Shown piece by piece: positions 42,451 through 50,903 of a stretch of DNA of 64,000 nucleotides. The notes under the pieces are model-generated. The model did no database searches, was not told where the DNA came from, and saw only the letters and a list, made by a program, of their open reading frames with translations. The first letter of the stretch is position 1, and each line of letters begins with the position of its first letter. The translations under genes and the position numbers were made by a program. Source of the DNA: a bacterium (GTDB taxonomy: Bacteria; Cyanobacteriota; Vampirovibrionia; Gastranaerophilales; Gastranaerophilaceae); the NCBI GenBank assembly GCA_017559905.1, contig JAFYQF010000015.1, positions 171,731 to 235,730 on the forward strand. Direction: 5' to 3'.

Positions 42451-42474
42451 AACCCTCTGAATAATCAGAGGGTT
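42451..42474 (+). terminator. Rho-independent terminator after the ferredoxin
   Basis: A 10-bp stem AACCCTCTGA/TCAGAGGGTT (42451-42460 with 42465-42474) and a four-base loop, with A and T runs on either side. It can serve both the ferredoxin and the convergent coiled-coil gene. Confidence 0.85.
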
Positions 42475-42488
42475 TAAAATTTATTTAA

Positions 42489-43016
42489 TTAACCTTGACC
42501 TGGTGCGAAGTCTTTAGCGCCTCTTTGTACCATTTGGTCTGCTAATTTTTCTTTGTTTTCTAGTAATGTATAACTATTTTTAACTGATTGCATTTCTTGA
42601 GCTAATGCACTTTCTCTTTGGGTTAATTCAGCCATTGTCATCTCATTAATCATATTAAATTGATTTTGCCATATTGATTGTGCATTTGCAAAGTTATATT
42701 GTAGTTGTTGTTGTGCCATTTGGAATTGTTGAAGATTTTGTTGTACTGTTGGGTCTTGGAAGTTTGTACCCATTAGCGCACCTGGGTTGCTTACGTTGAC
42801 TCCGAAGAAGTTAGCTGCTTGGAATATACCTTGTTGCAACTGATTTCTCATCATCATATTTACGTTATTTTGTTGCGCAGTCATCATACGTTGTTGCTGT
42901 TCTTTAGAATTCTTAACTTTGTCAAGTTCAGACTGAATATTTAACATTCGTCTGTCTAATGACGCTCGTTCCTTAATAACGTATTGTTTTAACCATGTGC
43001 CTGTTAGTAGACCCAT
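42489..43016 (-). CDS. Gln/Asn/Met-rich coiled-coil protein
   Basis: A 175-residue protein with no signal peptide. Two long coiled-coil segments (about 15-45 and 115-160) flank a Gln/Asn/Met-rich centre (about 45-115, with FFGVNVSNPGALMG in the middle). It ends with DFAPGQG. The composition resembles small secreted structural or translocator-like proteins more than enzymes. It is monocistronic, and the ATG has AGAGG upstream. Function unknown. Confidence 0.65.
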   Translation of the reverse strand: MGLLTGTWLKQYVIKERASLDRRMLNIQSELDKVKNSKEQQQRMMTAQQNNVNMMMRNQLQQGIFQAANFFGVNVSNPGALMGTNFQDPTVQQNLQQFQMAQQQLQYNFANAQSIWQNQFNMINEMTMAELTQRESALAQEMQSVKNSYTLLENKEKLADQMVQRGAKDFAPGQG

Positions 43017-43147
43017 TTTGTACCTCTGTGTTTTTAGTCCTCGTAAATATATAAAGTATATCTTGCGCTAATAATTGCTAAATATTAAATATTATATTTA
43101 CAAAACTTTACATATCTAGCAAGAATTCGATGTAAACAGCTGTTTAG

Positions 43148-43176
43148 TTGCCAAAATAATATTTTATTGGTAAAAT
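43148..43176 (+). promoter_or_regulatory. Predicted sigma-70 promoter for the AI-2E transporter operon
   Basis: TTGCCA (43148-43153) and TAAAAT (43171-43176), 17 bases apart, 28 bases before the start codon at 43205. Confidence 0.5.
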
Positions 43177-43204
43177 TTTAGGGTAAAATTAGGGAAGGGA
43201 TATT

Positions 43205-44257
43205 ATGTTATCAAAATTTTTAACCGTAAAAAATATAGCATTTTTGGCAGGTTTGGCTGTTCTATTGTTTATTATGCCCAAAATTACAGGTATTGTACTA
43301 CTTTTCTTTGCAGCATATGTTCTTGCATGTGCAATGGACCCATTAGTAGATAAATTACAAGCTAAATTAAAAAATAATAGAATGATTGCATCTGTAATTG
43401 TTGTTTTTGGTGGGATATTAGCTTTGTTTGCATTGTTTGCACCTATTGTGTTTATTGCATTTAATGAAATTAAAGCAATTATAAAAATATTTCCTGAAAA
43501 AATCCTTGATATAACAGAATATTTAACTGATTTTAAGGTTTACGGTCATAAAATTGCCGATTACATAAGTCTTTCGTCAATAATTGATACAACTCCAGAT
43601 ATTGCACAAAACGTCTTTAGTCAATCTTTAAATATTACAATGGGTATTTTCCAGTTTTTTGTTGTAGCAGTTGCTATTGCAATGATTATATTTTATCTTT
43701 TAGTTGATAAAAAATACCTATATGATAAATTCATTGAGTTTTTCCCTGTTGATCTTAAAGAACGTGCAAGTTTTATATTTTCCTCTATAGGAAATAAAGT
43801 TGGTGGATATGTACGGGCTCAACTTTTATCAATGGCAACAATTGGTATTATGCAGATGGCAATTCTAATGATATTAGGCGTTCAATATCCATTGTTACTT
43901 GGTTTAATCACTGGTGTAGTGGATATTGTACCAGTGTTAGGTCCTGTTGTTGCATTAGCAATAATCTTGCTTGTAGCATCTCCAATGAGTGTTGTTAAGT
44001 TGATATTGATTGTTTTGACTTTCTTTATAATTCAACAAGCTTCAAATATATTGATAAGACCACTAGTTTTTGGAAAATTTATGAAATTACATCCTTTAAC
44101 TATTTTCTTGGCATTATTTATTGCAGAACAGTTTTTAGGCTTCTGGGGTGTTATTTTATCTCCAGCAATAGCTTCAACTGTTTGCGTATTGATTGATGAA
44201 GTTTACATTAAACCAATTAATGAAAAACACGAGCTAGAACAGGTGGAAAATGCTTAA
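43205..44257 (+). CDS. AI-2E family transporter
   Basis: A 350-residue integral membrane protein of the AI-2E/YdiK/TqsA family (PF01594). Hydrophobic helices at about 10-45, 62-85, 150-175, 205-300 and 305-340 enclose a large amphipathic loop. The PLLLGLITGVVDIVPVLGP segment and the following GKFMKLHPL are family hallmarks. Substrates vary across the family (autoinducer-2 export, Na+/H+ antiport, unknown), so function is not assigned further. It overlaps the downstream radical SAM gene by eight bases. Confidence 0.9.
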   Translation: MLSKFLTVKNIAFLAGLAVLLFIMPKITGIVLLFFAAYVLACAMDPLVDKLQAKLKNNRMIASVIVVFGGILALFALFAPIVFIAFNEIKAIIKIFPEKILDITEYLTDFKVYGHKIADYISLSSIIDTTPDIAQNVFSQSLNITMGIFQFFVVAVAIAMIIFYLLVDKKYLYDKFIEFFPVDLKERASFIFSSIGNKVGGYVRAQLLSMATIGIMQMAILMILGVQYPLLLGLITGVVDIVPVLGPVVALAIILLVASPMSVVKLILIVLTFFIIQQASNILIRPLVFGKFMKLHPLTIFLALFIAEQFLGFWGVILSPAIASTVCVLIDEVYIKPINEKHELEQVENA

Positions 44258-45785
44258 CACTGACATTTATCTTTACGATAGAGAAATCTCAAAAAATGCA
44301 GACTACACTGTCTGGATGGCGTTTCCTGGTGTAAAATCCTTTGCGCTGTCATCTCTTGGTTTTTTATGGATGTTCAGATCTATTGATTTAATGGATGATG
44401 TTAATGTTGAAATCGTATGTTCTGATACTAAAAAAACTAAATTTATGCGTGATAACGTTGATTTAATTGGGTTTTCATTTACTTTTGATACCGATTATCT
44501 AACTATATTTTCAATGCTTGAAAAAAATAATATTCCCCTAAAAACAAATGAAAGAAATGATGCTTCTCCACTCATTTTTGCTGGTGGACCTGTTGTTACA
44601 GCAAATCCTACACCTTATAATGAAATTTTTGATTTTTTTGTTATTGGAGATGGTGAAAATATTAATGCTGAAATAATAAAATTATGCAAAGAAAATCGTG
44701 ATAAACCCAGATCTGAAGTATTAAAATTACTTTCAGAAATTGAAGGTATTTATGTTCCAAAGTTTAAAAGCAAAGTTAATAAAATAACTAATAAATTAAG
44801 TGAATGTGTTTACACACCAATAATTAGCGAAAATGCATTCTTTAAAAACACATTTATATTAGAAATGTCACGTGGATGCGCTAATAGATGCGGTTTTTGC
44901 CTTGCATCTTATTGCAATTTACCATTGAGAACAGTTCAGTATGATGATATTATTGATACAATTGAATTAGGTTTAAAATATACAAACAAAATAGCTCTTT
45001 TAGGCGCTCAAATTAGCGCACATCCGCAATTTAATGAGGTTTTTGAATGTTTATACAAAAAAATGCAAAATGGCGATAAAATCGAAATGAGCGTTTCTTC
45101 ATTAAGAGTTGATGCAATCAAACCTGAAATTGTTAAAACACTTGTTTCAGGAGGTCAGAAAAATGTTACTCTAGCTATCGAAGCTGGCAGTGAACGTTTG
45201 CGCAAAGTTATAAACAAAAATCTATCTGAAGAACAAATATTTAATGCTGTTAAAATTGCAGTAGATAACGGATTAAAAGGTTTGAAATTCTACGGAATGA
45301 TAGGTTTACCAACAGAAACTTACGAAGATTTAGACGCTATGATTGACCTTGCAAAGCGCATCAAACAACAATATAAAGGTTTTGATATCACTTTTGGATT
45401 TTCAAGTTTTGTGCCAAAACCTAATACACCATTCCAGTGGATTGGACGTGAAGATACGAAATCGTTAGAGAAAAAAGCTCAATATCTGAAAAAAGAAATG
45501 CACAAAATTGGTGTTACCGCTAATATTTCAAGTATAAAATGGGATTACTGGCAGGCTGTTCTTTCACGTGGAGATAGCTCTTTTACAGACTTTTTGATTG
45601 ATGTTTATAAAAGTGGTGGCGCTTTAGGTGCTTATAAAAAATCAGCGCAAAAATTTAACATAAATGCGGATTATTATGCATTAGAAAATTATAATTTTGA
45701 CCAAAACTTACCTTGGGATTTTATAAATATGAAACCTGCAAAAGAGTTTTTAATTACAGAAAATAAAAAACTACTTTCTCAATAG
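44250..45785 (+). CDS. Radical SAM protein with B12-binding-like N-terminus
   Basis: A 511-residue radical SAM enzyme. The N-terminal ~170 residues resemble the cobalamin-binding-like domain of the family (DLIGFSFTFDTDYL, PLIFAGGPVVTANPTPY). The radical SAM core has MSRGCANRCGFCLASY, whose CxxxCxxC binds the [4Fe-4S] cluster, followed by EAGSERLRKVINKN and FYGMIGLPTETYEDLDAM. This arrangement is close to the YgiQ/TIGR03960 group. The reaction is unknown. It is translationally coupled to the upstream AI-2E transporter gene. Confidence 0.9.
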   Translation: MLNTDIYLYDREISKNADYTVWMAFPGVKSFALSSLGFLWMFRSIDLMDDVNVEIVCSDTKKTKFMRDNVDLIGFSFTFDTDYLTIFSMLEKNNIPLKTNERNDASPLIFAGGPVVTANPTPYNEIFDFFVIGDGENINAEIIKLCKENRDKPRSEVLKLLSEIEGIYVPKFKSKVNKITNKLSECVYTPIISENAFFKNTFILEMSRGCANRCGFCLASYCNLPLRTVQYDDIIDTIELGLKYTNKIALLGAQISAHPQFNEVFECLYKKMQNGDKIEMSVSSLRVDAIKPEIVKTLVSGGQKNVTLAIEAGSERLRKVINKNLSEEQIFNAVKIAVDNGLKGLKFYGMIGLPTETYEDLDAMIDLAKRIKQQYKGFDITFGFSSFVPKPNTPFQWIGREDTKSLEKKAQYLKKEMHKIGVTANISSIKWDYWQAVLSRGDSSFTDFLIDVYKSGGALGAYKKSAQKFNINADYYALENYNFDQNLPWDFINMKPAKEFLITENKKLLSQ

Positions 45786-45841
45786 CAAATTTTTAATACT
45801 TTTTGTTTTTATATATCTATGTAGGAAAATGTAGGTATTTT

Positions 45842-47524
45842 ATGGTAGAAAAAGTTGATTTAATTAATGCTCCACAAAAATTTGCTATGCAACAACCTAA
45901 AGTGGAAGAAAATAAAGCATCCAAAATAAGCGATAATAAAAAAATAGATTGGAAAACAATAGGTTTAGCGAGTGCAGCAATTGCAGCTACAGTAATTGGT
46001 GGTATCTGGTATGCTCGCAGAGGTAAAACACCAGATTCTGTTGAAAAACAAGGGCAAAAATTAGGCAATGAAGTTGTTGATAATATCAATAAAGAGATTG
46101 ATGAGATTATTGACATTGTACCAGAAATTAAATTAACACCATTCGACCTAGATCCTAACGGAAGTGTTCTAAAATATATAGGAAAGGGTGAAAAAGTAGT
46201 CGATGATGTGGATATTTTTGAAGCAGCAACGATAAATTATCCGACAAAACAACAAATTGGATTTAATTATTACTATAAAATAGATGACAAAACTCACTTA
46301 TATTATGATGATAAAACTGCCAATTTTACAGTTATTGGTGATGATATCGAATGCATTTCATACACTCCTAAAAATAATTATGAAAAAACAAAAAATGTTA
46401 ATGAGTATACAAATATAATTGAATTTGAAAGTGGTGAGTCTAATAATTTAAGAATTTTTCAAAATGAACAAATCGCTGATATTAAGTTTGGAACTAGCTC
46501 CTATAATTTACCGATTAAAATAAGATATGAAAAATGTTCTGGTAAACCTATTTTTATTGAATATGATAATGTAAGATTAGATGAAAAATTTGCACAAGAA
46601 TTTTTTAAAGACTTTGACACAAACAAATATATTTCAGATACTCAATATAGAAATTATATCAACCAGCGTTTTATTGATAAAGAAAGTATGCTAAAGTTTG
46701 CTAGTCGAAATCTTATGAGTTATGAGCAAATAATGAATTTTAAATCTTCTGCTAACTTTCAGGAAATATTAAAACACGGTAAAGAAAATTCAGACTATGT
46801 AGAGAGTCCTGCTTGTATAAATGTTATCGAGACTTTAGAAAGAGTCTTTGGTGTTGATAGTTCCTTACAGTTTGAAGAACTAAAACTCGCAAATACTTTT
46901 AACGAAAAAGATTTGTTTAAGCGTTTACAGAGTAATATAACTAAGGGATATAAAATAAATACTGGTTCAATTATTGAATATACAGACGGAGCAGGTAATT
47001 TTATAAAAGATAAAAATGGTATAATTTTTAGATCACAGCAATTTAAAGTACAAGATGAAACTTTAAGAAAAACTCCATTGAAAGATAAAATTGAAACTAC
47101 TCTTGATGGCAGATATATTAGATTCTTTGATGATTGGAACTATGAATATAAAATTTATAATCCGGAAAAAATTACTACAACATGTCCTAAAGTAACTTCA
47201 GCTTTTGATGGCACGACAAGTATGTCCTTGAAAGAATATCCACATAAAAAAGTGTATGAACTTCAGCCGGATAGTTTTCCGAGTCCAATTAAAATAACTG
47301 TTGGAAGTGATGGTAAAATTAATTTTAATGAAACTTATATCCAGTCTCACGACAAACAAAGAAACGTAACATATACAACAAATCTTCAACCTGAAAAAGA
47401 AGGACTAATTAAAGAATTAATTGAAATAGTAGACTTTAGTAAAATTTCAAGCCGTGATTGGCAACAAACATTCAAACAAATTGCTAATGATATTCTACCT
47501 GAATTACCAAGGAGTGTATCCTGA
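45842..47524 (+). CDS. Large hypothetical protein sharing the phosphomannomutase anchor module
   Basis: A 560-residue protein of unknown function. The first ~75 residues (MVEK...QPKV...KKIDWKTIGLASAAIAATVIGG...ARRGK) are clearly homologous to the N-terminal module of the protein at 33681-35405 and contain one membrane helix (about 37-57). The remainder is Lys/Asp/Tyr-rich with many short repeats of an antiparallel-beta character, such as KIDDKTHLYYDDKTANF, and is probably a large domain outside or at the membrane. The ATG at 45842 (TAGG upstream) is chosen because homology begins there. An earlier in-frame start at 45803 adds 13 unrelated residues. It ends 21 bases inside the convergent phosphatase gene. 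Confidence 0.75.
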   Translation: MVEKVDLINAPQKFAMQQPKVEENKASKISDNKKIDWKTIGLASAAIAATVIGGIWYARRGKTPDSVEKQGQKLGNEVVDNINKEIDEIIDIVPEIKLTPFDLDPNGSVLKYIGKGEKVVDDVDIFEAATINYPTKQQIGFNYYYKIDDKTHLYYDDKTANFTVIGDDIECISYTPKNNYEKTKNVNEYTNIIEFESGESNNLRIFQNEQIADIKFGTSSYNLPIKIRYEKCSGKPIFIEYDNVRLDEKFAQEFFKDFDTNKYISDTQYRNYINQRFIDKESMLKFASRNLMSYEQIMNFKSSANFQEILKHGKENSDYVESPACINVIETLERVFGVDSSLQFEELKLANTFNEKDLFKRLQSNITKGYKINTGSIIEYTDGAGNFIKDKNGIIFRSQQFKVQDETLRKTPLKDKIETTLDGRYIRFFDDWNYEYKIYNPEKITTTCPKVTSAFDGTTSMSLKEYPHKKVYELQPDSFPSPIKITVGSDGKINFNETYIQSHDKQRNVTYTTNLQPEKEGLIKELIEIVDFSKISSRDWQQTFKQIANDILPELPRSVS

Positions 47525-48127
47525 ATAGATTAGACTTTTCCAGCTTTCATAGTAACTAATTTGAGTTGCACTGCCAGTTTTTATGTATATTCTTGAAAAT
47601 GAGCTGGCTGGAATGTCTAAAGCATCACAAATCGCCGCTCTGATTACGTCAGGGTGAGTTACAATAATAATTCGGTTAGAAATATTTTCTTCAACAACCT
47701 TGTTAATTGCTTCAATAGTTCTTGCAATAAAATCAGTGTAAGACTCTGCATCATCTGGCGTACATAGTTCAGGGTGCTGAATTAATCTTGTAAACAATTC
47801 AGGATATTTTTCCTCAATTTGTTCGATTGATAACCCTTTGAACGAACCACATTTTCTCGGAGTTAATTCTGAAATTATCTCATAATCTTTTTTGTATAAC
47901 TTTGCTATAGGCTGTGCACTTTGTATCGCTCTTGTAGCAGGTGAAGTGTAAATCTTGTCGTTTTTAATACCACGTTTTCTTAAAAAGTCTGTTATCTTTT
48001 CGATTTCTTCTTGCCCTGCTTCATTAAGAGGTGGATAACTTAATGAATCAGTAAATCTAGCTTCTTCAGTGTAAATTGTTGCTCCGTGGCTTATAAAAGT
48101 AATTTTACATTTTCTATTAAAATACAT
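47504..48127 (-). CDS. Histidine phosphatase family protein (atypical SHG motif)
   Basis: A phosphoglycerate-mutase-like protein of about 207 residues. The family features PLNEAGQEE, YTSPATRAIQSA (phosphate-pocket Arg), CGSFKGLS and VTHPDVIRAAI (second catalytic His) are present. The N-terminal RHG motif reads SHG (ITFISHGAT): the nucleophile His is kept but the preceding pocket Arg is Ser. Activity may be reduced or changed. The ATG at 48127 has GAGG nine bases upstream. Five more codons are possible (48142). Its 3' end overlaps the convergent gene by 21 bases. Confidence 0.82.
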   Translation of the reverse strand: MYFNRKCKITFISHGATIYTEEARFTDSLSYPPLNEAGQEEIEKITDFLRKRGIKNDKIYTSPATRAIQSAQPIAKLYKKDYEIISELTPRKCGSFKGLSIEQIEEKYPELFTRLIQHPELCTPDDAESYTDFIARTIEAINKVVEENISNRIIIVTHPDVIRAAICDALDIPASSFSRIYIKTGSATQISYYESWKSLIYSGYTPW

Positions 48128-48216
48128 AAATTTTATCCTCATTAAGTTAATCTTTTTGAATTATAACATATATTCTTATATTTTTGTAGTATTATAAGAA
48201 AAAATAGGAGGAATAT

Positions 48217-48711
48217 ATGAGAGGTAATGCCTTTAAATTCGGAGATAATATATCTACAGACCACATAGCACCTGGAAGATTATTCCACTTGCGCTCTAAT
48301 TTGCCTGAATTTGCAAAGCACGTATTGGAAGATGCTGATGAAACTTTTGCAAGTCGCATGAAAAAAGGTGATTTTGTTGTTGCTGGTAACAATTTCGGAC
48401 TAGGTTCTTCAAGAGAACATGCACCACAAATTATTAAAATCGCAGGTGTAGGTGCTGTTATTGCGAAATCTTTTGCAAGGATTTTTTACCGCAATGCTAT
48501 CAATATTGGGCTTTTGGCTATTGAATGCGATACTGATGCTATTGATGCAGGAGATGAACTAGATGTTGATATTGAAAAAGGTGTAATTACAAACCTTACA
48601 AATGGTGCAGTTATTCAAATTGAGCCAATCCCTCCAGTAATGGTTCAAATGCTAAATGATGGTGGGCTTGTTGAACATATCAAAAAACATGGTGAATTCA
48701 AACTGAATTAA
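48217..48711 (+). CDS. leuD: 3-isopropylmalate dehydratase, small subunit
   Basis: A 164-residue LeuD of the short archaeal/clostridial type, matching the short LeuC at 1934-3175. It has GDNISTDHIAPGR at the N-terminus, the VAGNNFGLGSSREHAPQIIK swivel-domain motif and FARIFYRNAINIGL. With LeuC it forms the isopropylmalate isomerase. The start has AGGAGG, a perfect ribosome binding site. It is a single gene ended by a terminator, separated from leuC by about 45 kb. Confidence 0.93.
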   Translation: MRGNAFKFGDNISTDHIAPGRLFHLRSNLPEFAKHVLEDADETFASRMKKGDFVVAGNNFGLGSSREHAPQIIKIAGVGAVIAKSFARIFYRNAINIGLLAIECDTDAIDAGDELDVDIEKGVITNLTNGAVIQIEPIPPVMVQMLNDGGLVEHIKKHGEFKLN

Positions 48712-48713
48712 TA

Positions 48714-48743
48714 AAAAAACGGAGCTTTTTAACTCCGTTTTTT
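48714..48743 (+). terminator. Rho-independent terminator after leuD
   Basis: A stem built of A6-CGGAG and CTCCG-T6 (core 48720-48724 with 48733-48737). It is symmetric and also lies just past the stop of the convergent gene at 48748. Confidence 0.85.
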
Positions 48744-48747
48744 ATTT

Positions 48748-49395
48748 TTACCAATCCATATAATCTTCTAATAATTTTTTGGCAGCATCTATATCCCTGT
48801 TTTCAAGTGAAACGTATTTTTTCTTGTCGATATCAATAATGCACATACCTTTTTCACATTCCTTGTAAAACTCTCTGACTGCATCAATATAAGCCCTTTT
48901 CTTTAACATTTTTTCTTGATGACTTTTTGAATCTGTTGGTTGTGGCTCATAAAAAGCTTCTTCGCAGTTTTCAAAAAGAGTTTCGTCGTAAACTTTTGCA
49001 TAATCAACAGTTGTTTTGAAAATTTTATAATTTCCCATATGTACTTTGTGGTAAACATAATCAGTTACTTGTTCATGAAATTTTTCGCTGTCTACAGGGT
49101 CAACAGAGCCTTCTCTGTATGCATAAAAAACGATTTTGTTATCAGGGTAAATAAACAAGTATTTGTAAAAATCATATTTATCTGAACCTTTTAATACCAT
49201 TTCTGGTATGTCTTTTGATTTGTATACTTTAGCATTTTCAGACTTATCTTTTTTGTTTGAAATTGTTGGCAAACTTTTTGGTGACATTTTTTCATCGCCA
49301 AACACATATTCTGGCGTCATAAAAAAATTTGCAAAAATTATTACACCAATTAGTACAATAATTAGTAGAAAATAAATTTTATATCTTTTTTTCAT
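48748..49395 (-). CDS. Hypothetical membrane-anchored protein
   Basis: A 215-residue protein with a basic start and one N-terminal hydrophobic helix (about 6-26), so it is an anchored or secreted protein. The rest is Lys/Tyr/Glu-rich with no recognised motif. A pair of Cys residues (NCEEAF and ECEKGMC region) may form a disulfide. The ATG is preceded by AGGGGG. It converges on leuD with the shared terminator between them. Function unknown. Confidence 0.65.
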   Translation of the reverse strand: MKKRYKIYFLLIIVLIGVIIFANFFMTPEYVFGDEKMSPKSLPTISNKKDKSENAKVYKSKDIPEMVLKGSDKYDFYKYLFIYPDNKIVFYAYREGSVDPVDSEKFHEQVTDYVYHKVHMGNYKIFKTTVDYAKVYDETLFENCEEAFYEPQPTDSKSHQEKMLKKRAYIDAVREFYKECEKGMCIIDIDKKKYVSLENRDIDAAKKLLEDYMDW

Positions 49396-49475
49396 ATTAT
49401 ATCCCCCTGTATAAATTTAATTATAACTTATGCTAAATTTTATTTCAATAATATTAAGCAAAATCAGCTAATATC

Positions 49476-49505
49476 TTGACAAAATTATATGTTTGACGTT
49501 AGATA
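49476..49505 (+). promoter_or_regulatory. Predicted promoter of the rpsL-rpsG operon
   Basis: TTGACA (49476-49481, a perfect -35) and TAGATA (49500-49505) with 18-base spacing. Initiation here gives a leader of about 165 bases before rpsL. Confidence 0.6.
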
Positions 49506-49514
49506 TAAGTACAC

Positions 49515-49676
49515 TTTGACCGAAATTTTCGTGCTGGAATAATCGGAAAAGTCGGCAAAACAGGACGTAAAGGCAGTCAGCACCTATTGTTAAACGCTTC
49601 TAGTCCAGTCATTTTCAGAATGCGTAAGGGTTTTGGAAAATGATTTTGCCAAACGTAGTAAAAATAAAAGGAGAAA
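49515..49676 (+). promoter_or_regulatory. Structured 5' leader of rpsL-rpsG
   Basis: The leader contains nested inverted repeats: GGCAAAA (49554-49560) with TTTTGCC (49644-49650), enclosing TCATTTTC (49609-49616) with GAAAATGA (49636-49643). A third pairing, GTGCTG (49531-49536) with CAGCAC (49578-49583), crosses the first, so it would be an alternative conformation or a pseudoknot. One frame is open from 49509 to 49643 but has no usable start codon upstream of its last few codons. By analogy with the str operon, feedback control by S7 or S12 is possible but not demonstrable here. Confidence 0.45.
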
Positions 49677-49679
49677 AAA

Positions 49680-50066
49680 ATGCCTACAATTAACCAGCTT
49701 GTACGTCGTGAACGTAAAAAGCTTATCGACAAAACAAAATCTCCTGCTTTGATGAATTGTCCTCAAAGACGTGGAGTATGTACAAGGGTTTACACAACAA
49801 CCCCTAAAAAACCAAACTCAGCGCTTAGAAAAGTTGCCAGAGTACGTTTAACTAACGGATTTGAAGTTACTTCATACATCCCAGGTATCGGTCACAACCT
49901 ACAAGAGCACAGTGTTGTTCTTATCAGAGGTGGAAGGGTTAAAGACCTTCCTGGTGTACGTTACCACATCGTAAGAGGCACATTGGATACTGCTGGTGTT
50001 GCTAACAGAACTCAAAGCAGATCTAAATATGGTGCAAAGAAAAATGCTAAAGGAGGTAAGAAGTAA
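49680..50066 (+). CDS. rpsL: 30S ribosomal protein S12 (uS12)
   Basis: A 128-residue uS12, the decoding-centre protein. It has [14 protein letters not shown] at the N-terminus, [18 protein letters not shown] (with the Lys linked to streptomycin resistance in other species), [20 protein letters not shown] and the basic tail. The start has AAGGAG. Its stop overlaps the rpsG start (TAATG). The usual downstream partners fusA and tuf are missing from this locus. Confidence 0.97.
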   Translation: MPTINQLVRRERKKLIDKTKSPALMNCPQRRGVCTRVYTTTPKKPNSALRKVARVRLTNGFEVTSYIPGIGHNLQEHSVVLIRGGRVKDLPGVRYHIVRGTLDTAGVANRTQSRSKYGAKKNAKGGKK

Positions 50067-50536
50067 TGTCTAGACGTTCTAAACCAGCAAAACGTATTCC
50101 ATTAGCAGATCCAGTTTATAATAGTGTTGATATTTCAAAATTCATCAACAGAATTATGAGACGTGGTAAAAAGTCATTAGCTGAAAAAATCTTTTACATG
50201 ACAATGGAAAGAATTAAAGAAAGAACAAACGCTGATCCAATGGAAACTTTCCAAAAAGCTTTAACAAATGCAACTCCATTATTGGAAGTTAAAGCTAGAC
50301 GTATCGGTGGTTCTACTTACCAAGTACCTATCGAAGTTAAAGCAGACAGAGGTTTCGCTCTTGCTTCTTCTTGGTTAATCGAATCAGCTAAAAAACGTGG
50401 TGGTAAATCTTTCATCGACAAGTTAACTAACGAACTTATGGATGCTTCTAACGGTTCTGGTTCAGCTTGTAAAAAGCGTGAAGATACTCACAAAATGGCA
50501 GAAGCTAACAAAGCGTTTGCACACTACAGATACTAA
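50066..50536 (+). CDS. rpsG: 30S ribosomal protein S7 (uS7)
   Basis: A 156-residue uS7, which nucleates assembly of the 30S head. It shows [28 protein letters not shown], the LEVKARRIGGSTYQVPIEV motif and a C-terminal KREDTHKMAEANKAFAHYR. It is coupled to rpsL by a one-base overlap and followed by a terminator, so the operon contains only two genes. Confidence 0.97.
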   Translation: MSRRSKPAKRIPLADPVYNSVDISKFINRIMRRGKKSLAEKIFYMTMERIKERTNADPMETFQKALTNATPLLEVKARRIGGSTYQVPIEVKADRGFALASSWLIESAKKRGGKSFIDKLTNELMDASNGSGSACKKREDTHKMAEANKAFAHYRY

Positions 50537-50553
50537 TCAAAGTATTATAAAGA

Positions 50554-50584
50554 AAATCCCGCTTGTATCAGGCGGGATTTTTTT
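50554..50584 (+). terminator. Rho-independent terminator after rpsG
   Basis: A 9-bp stem AAATCCCGC/GCGGGATTT (50554-50562 with 50572-50580) followed by T. The hairpin overlaps the final codons and stop of the convergent glutaredoxin-like gene. Confidence 0.9.
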
Positions 50585-50804
50585 CGTTTAAATAATTAAT
50601 AATGTCATCAGATTCGTAGAGAGTTATCCCTGATTCATTGTCTATCAAAAAAGGTACTTGAGATTTCCCTCCAATATCAATTAGTGATTGATAGTTATTA
50701 GGTTCAGAAACATCCAAAATATTATATGAAATATTCTTGCTATCCATATAATCAATTACTTTTTTACAGAATGGACAGGTCTTTAAAATATACAAATTAT
50801 ACAT
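50568..50804 (-). CDS. Glutaredoxin-like thiol protein
   Basis: A 78-residue glutaredoxin-fold protein. It has the CPFC redox motif (Cys10, Cys13), the cis-Pro in SQVPFLID and a C-terminal helix LYESDDIINYLNEK. It should reduce disulfides or glutathione-like mixed disulfides. I use the ATG at 50804, which has AAGGAGG directly upstream. The frame extends six codons further but these include the ribosome binding site itself. Its stop codon lies within the rpsG terminator hairpin. Confidence 0.87.
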   Translation of the reverse strand: MYNLYILKTCPFCKKVIDYMDSKNISYNILDVSEPNNYQSLIDIGGKSQVPFLIDNESGITLYESDDIINYLNEKNPA

Positions 50805-50903
50805 ATATCCTCCTTTTTTCATAACTTAATTTGCAATTGTAGCAATTTCAATAGCCTATTGGGTTATTTGTATAAATATTTTATTTGTTATAGAATTCAG
50901 AGT

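Noticed and set aside
49509..49643. A 44-codon basic reading frame in the rpsL leader as a gene
   Set aside because: It has no ATG, GTG or TTG start before its last few codons and no ribosome binding site. The region is better explained by RNA pairing, and it is mentioned only as a possible remnant.
50859..50903. Upstream extension of wecB from a TTG codon
   Set aside because: The extra 15 residues do not match the family N-terminus, and the ATG at 50904 gives the normal start.
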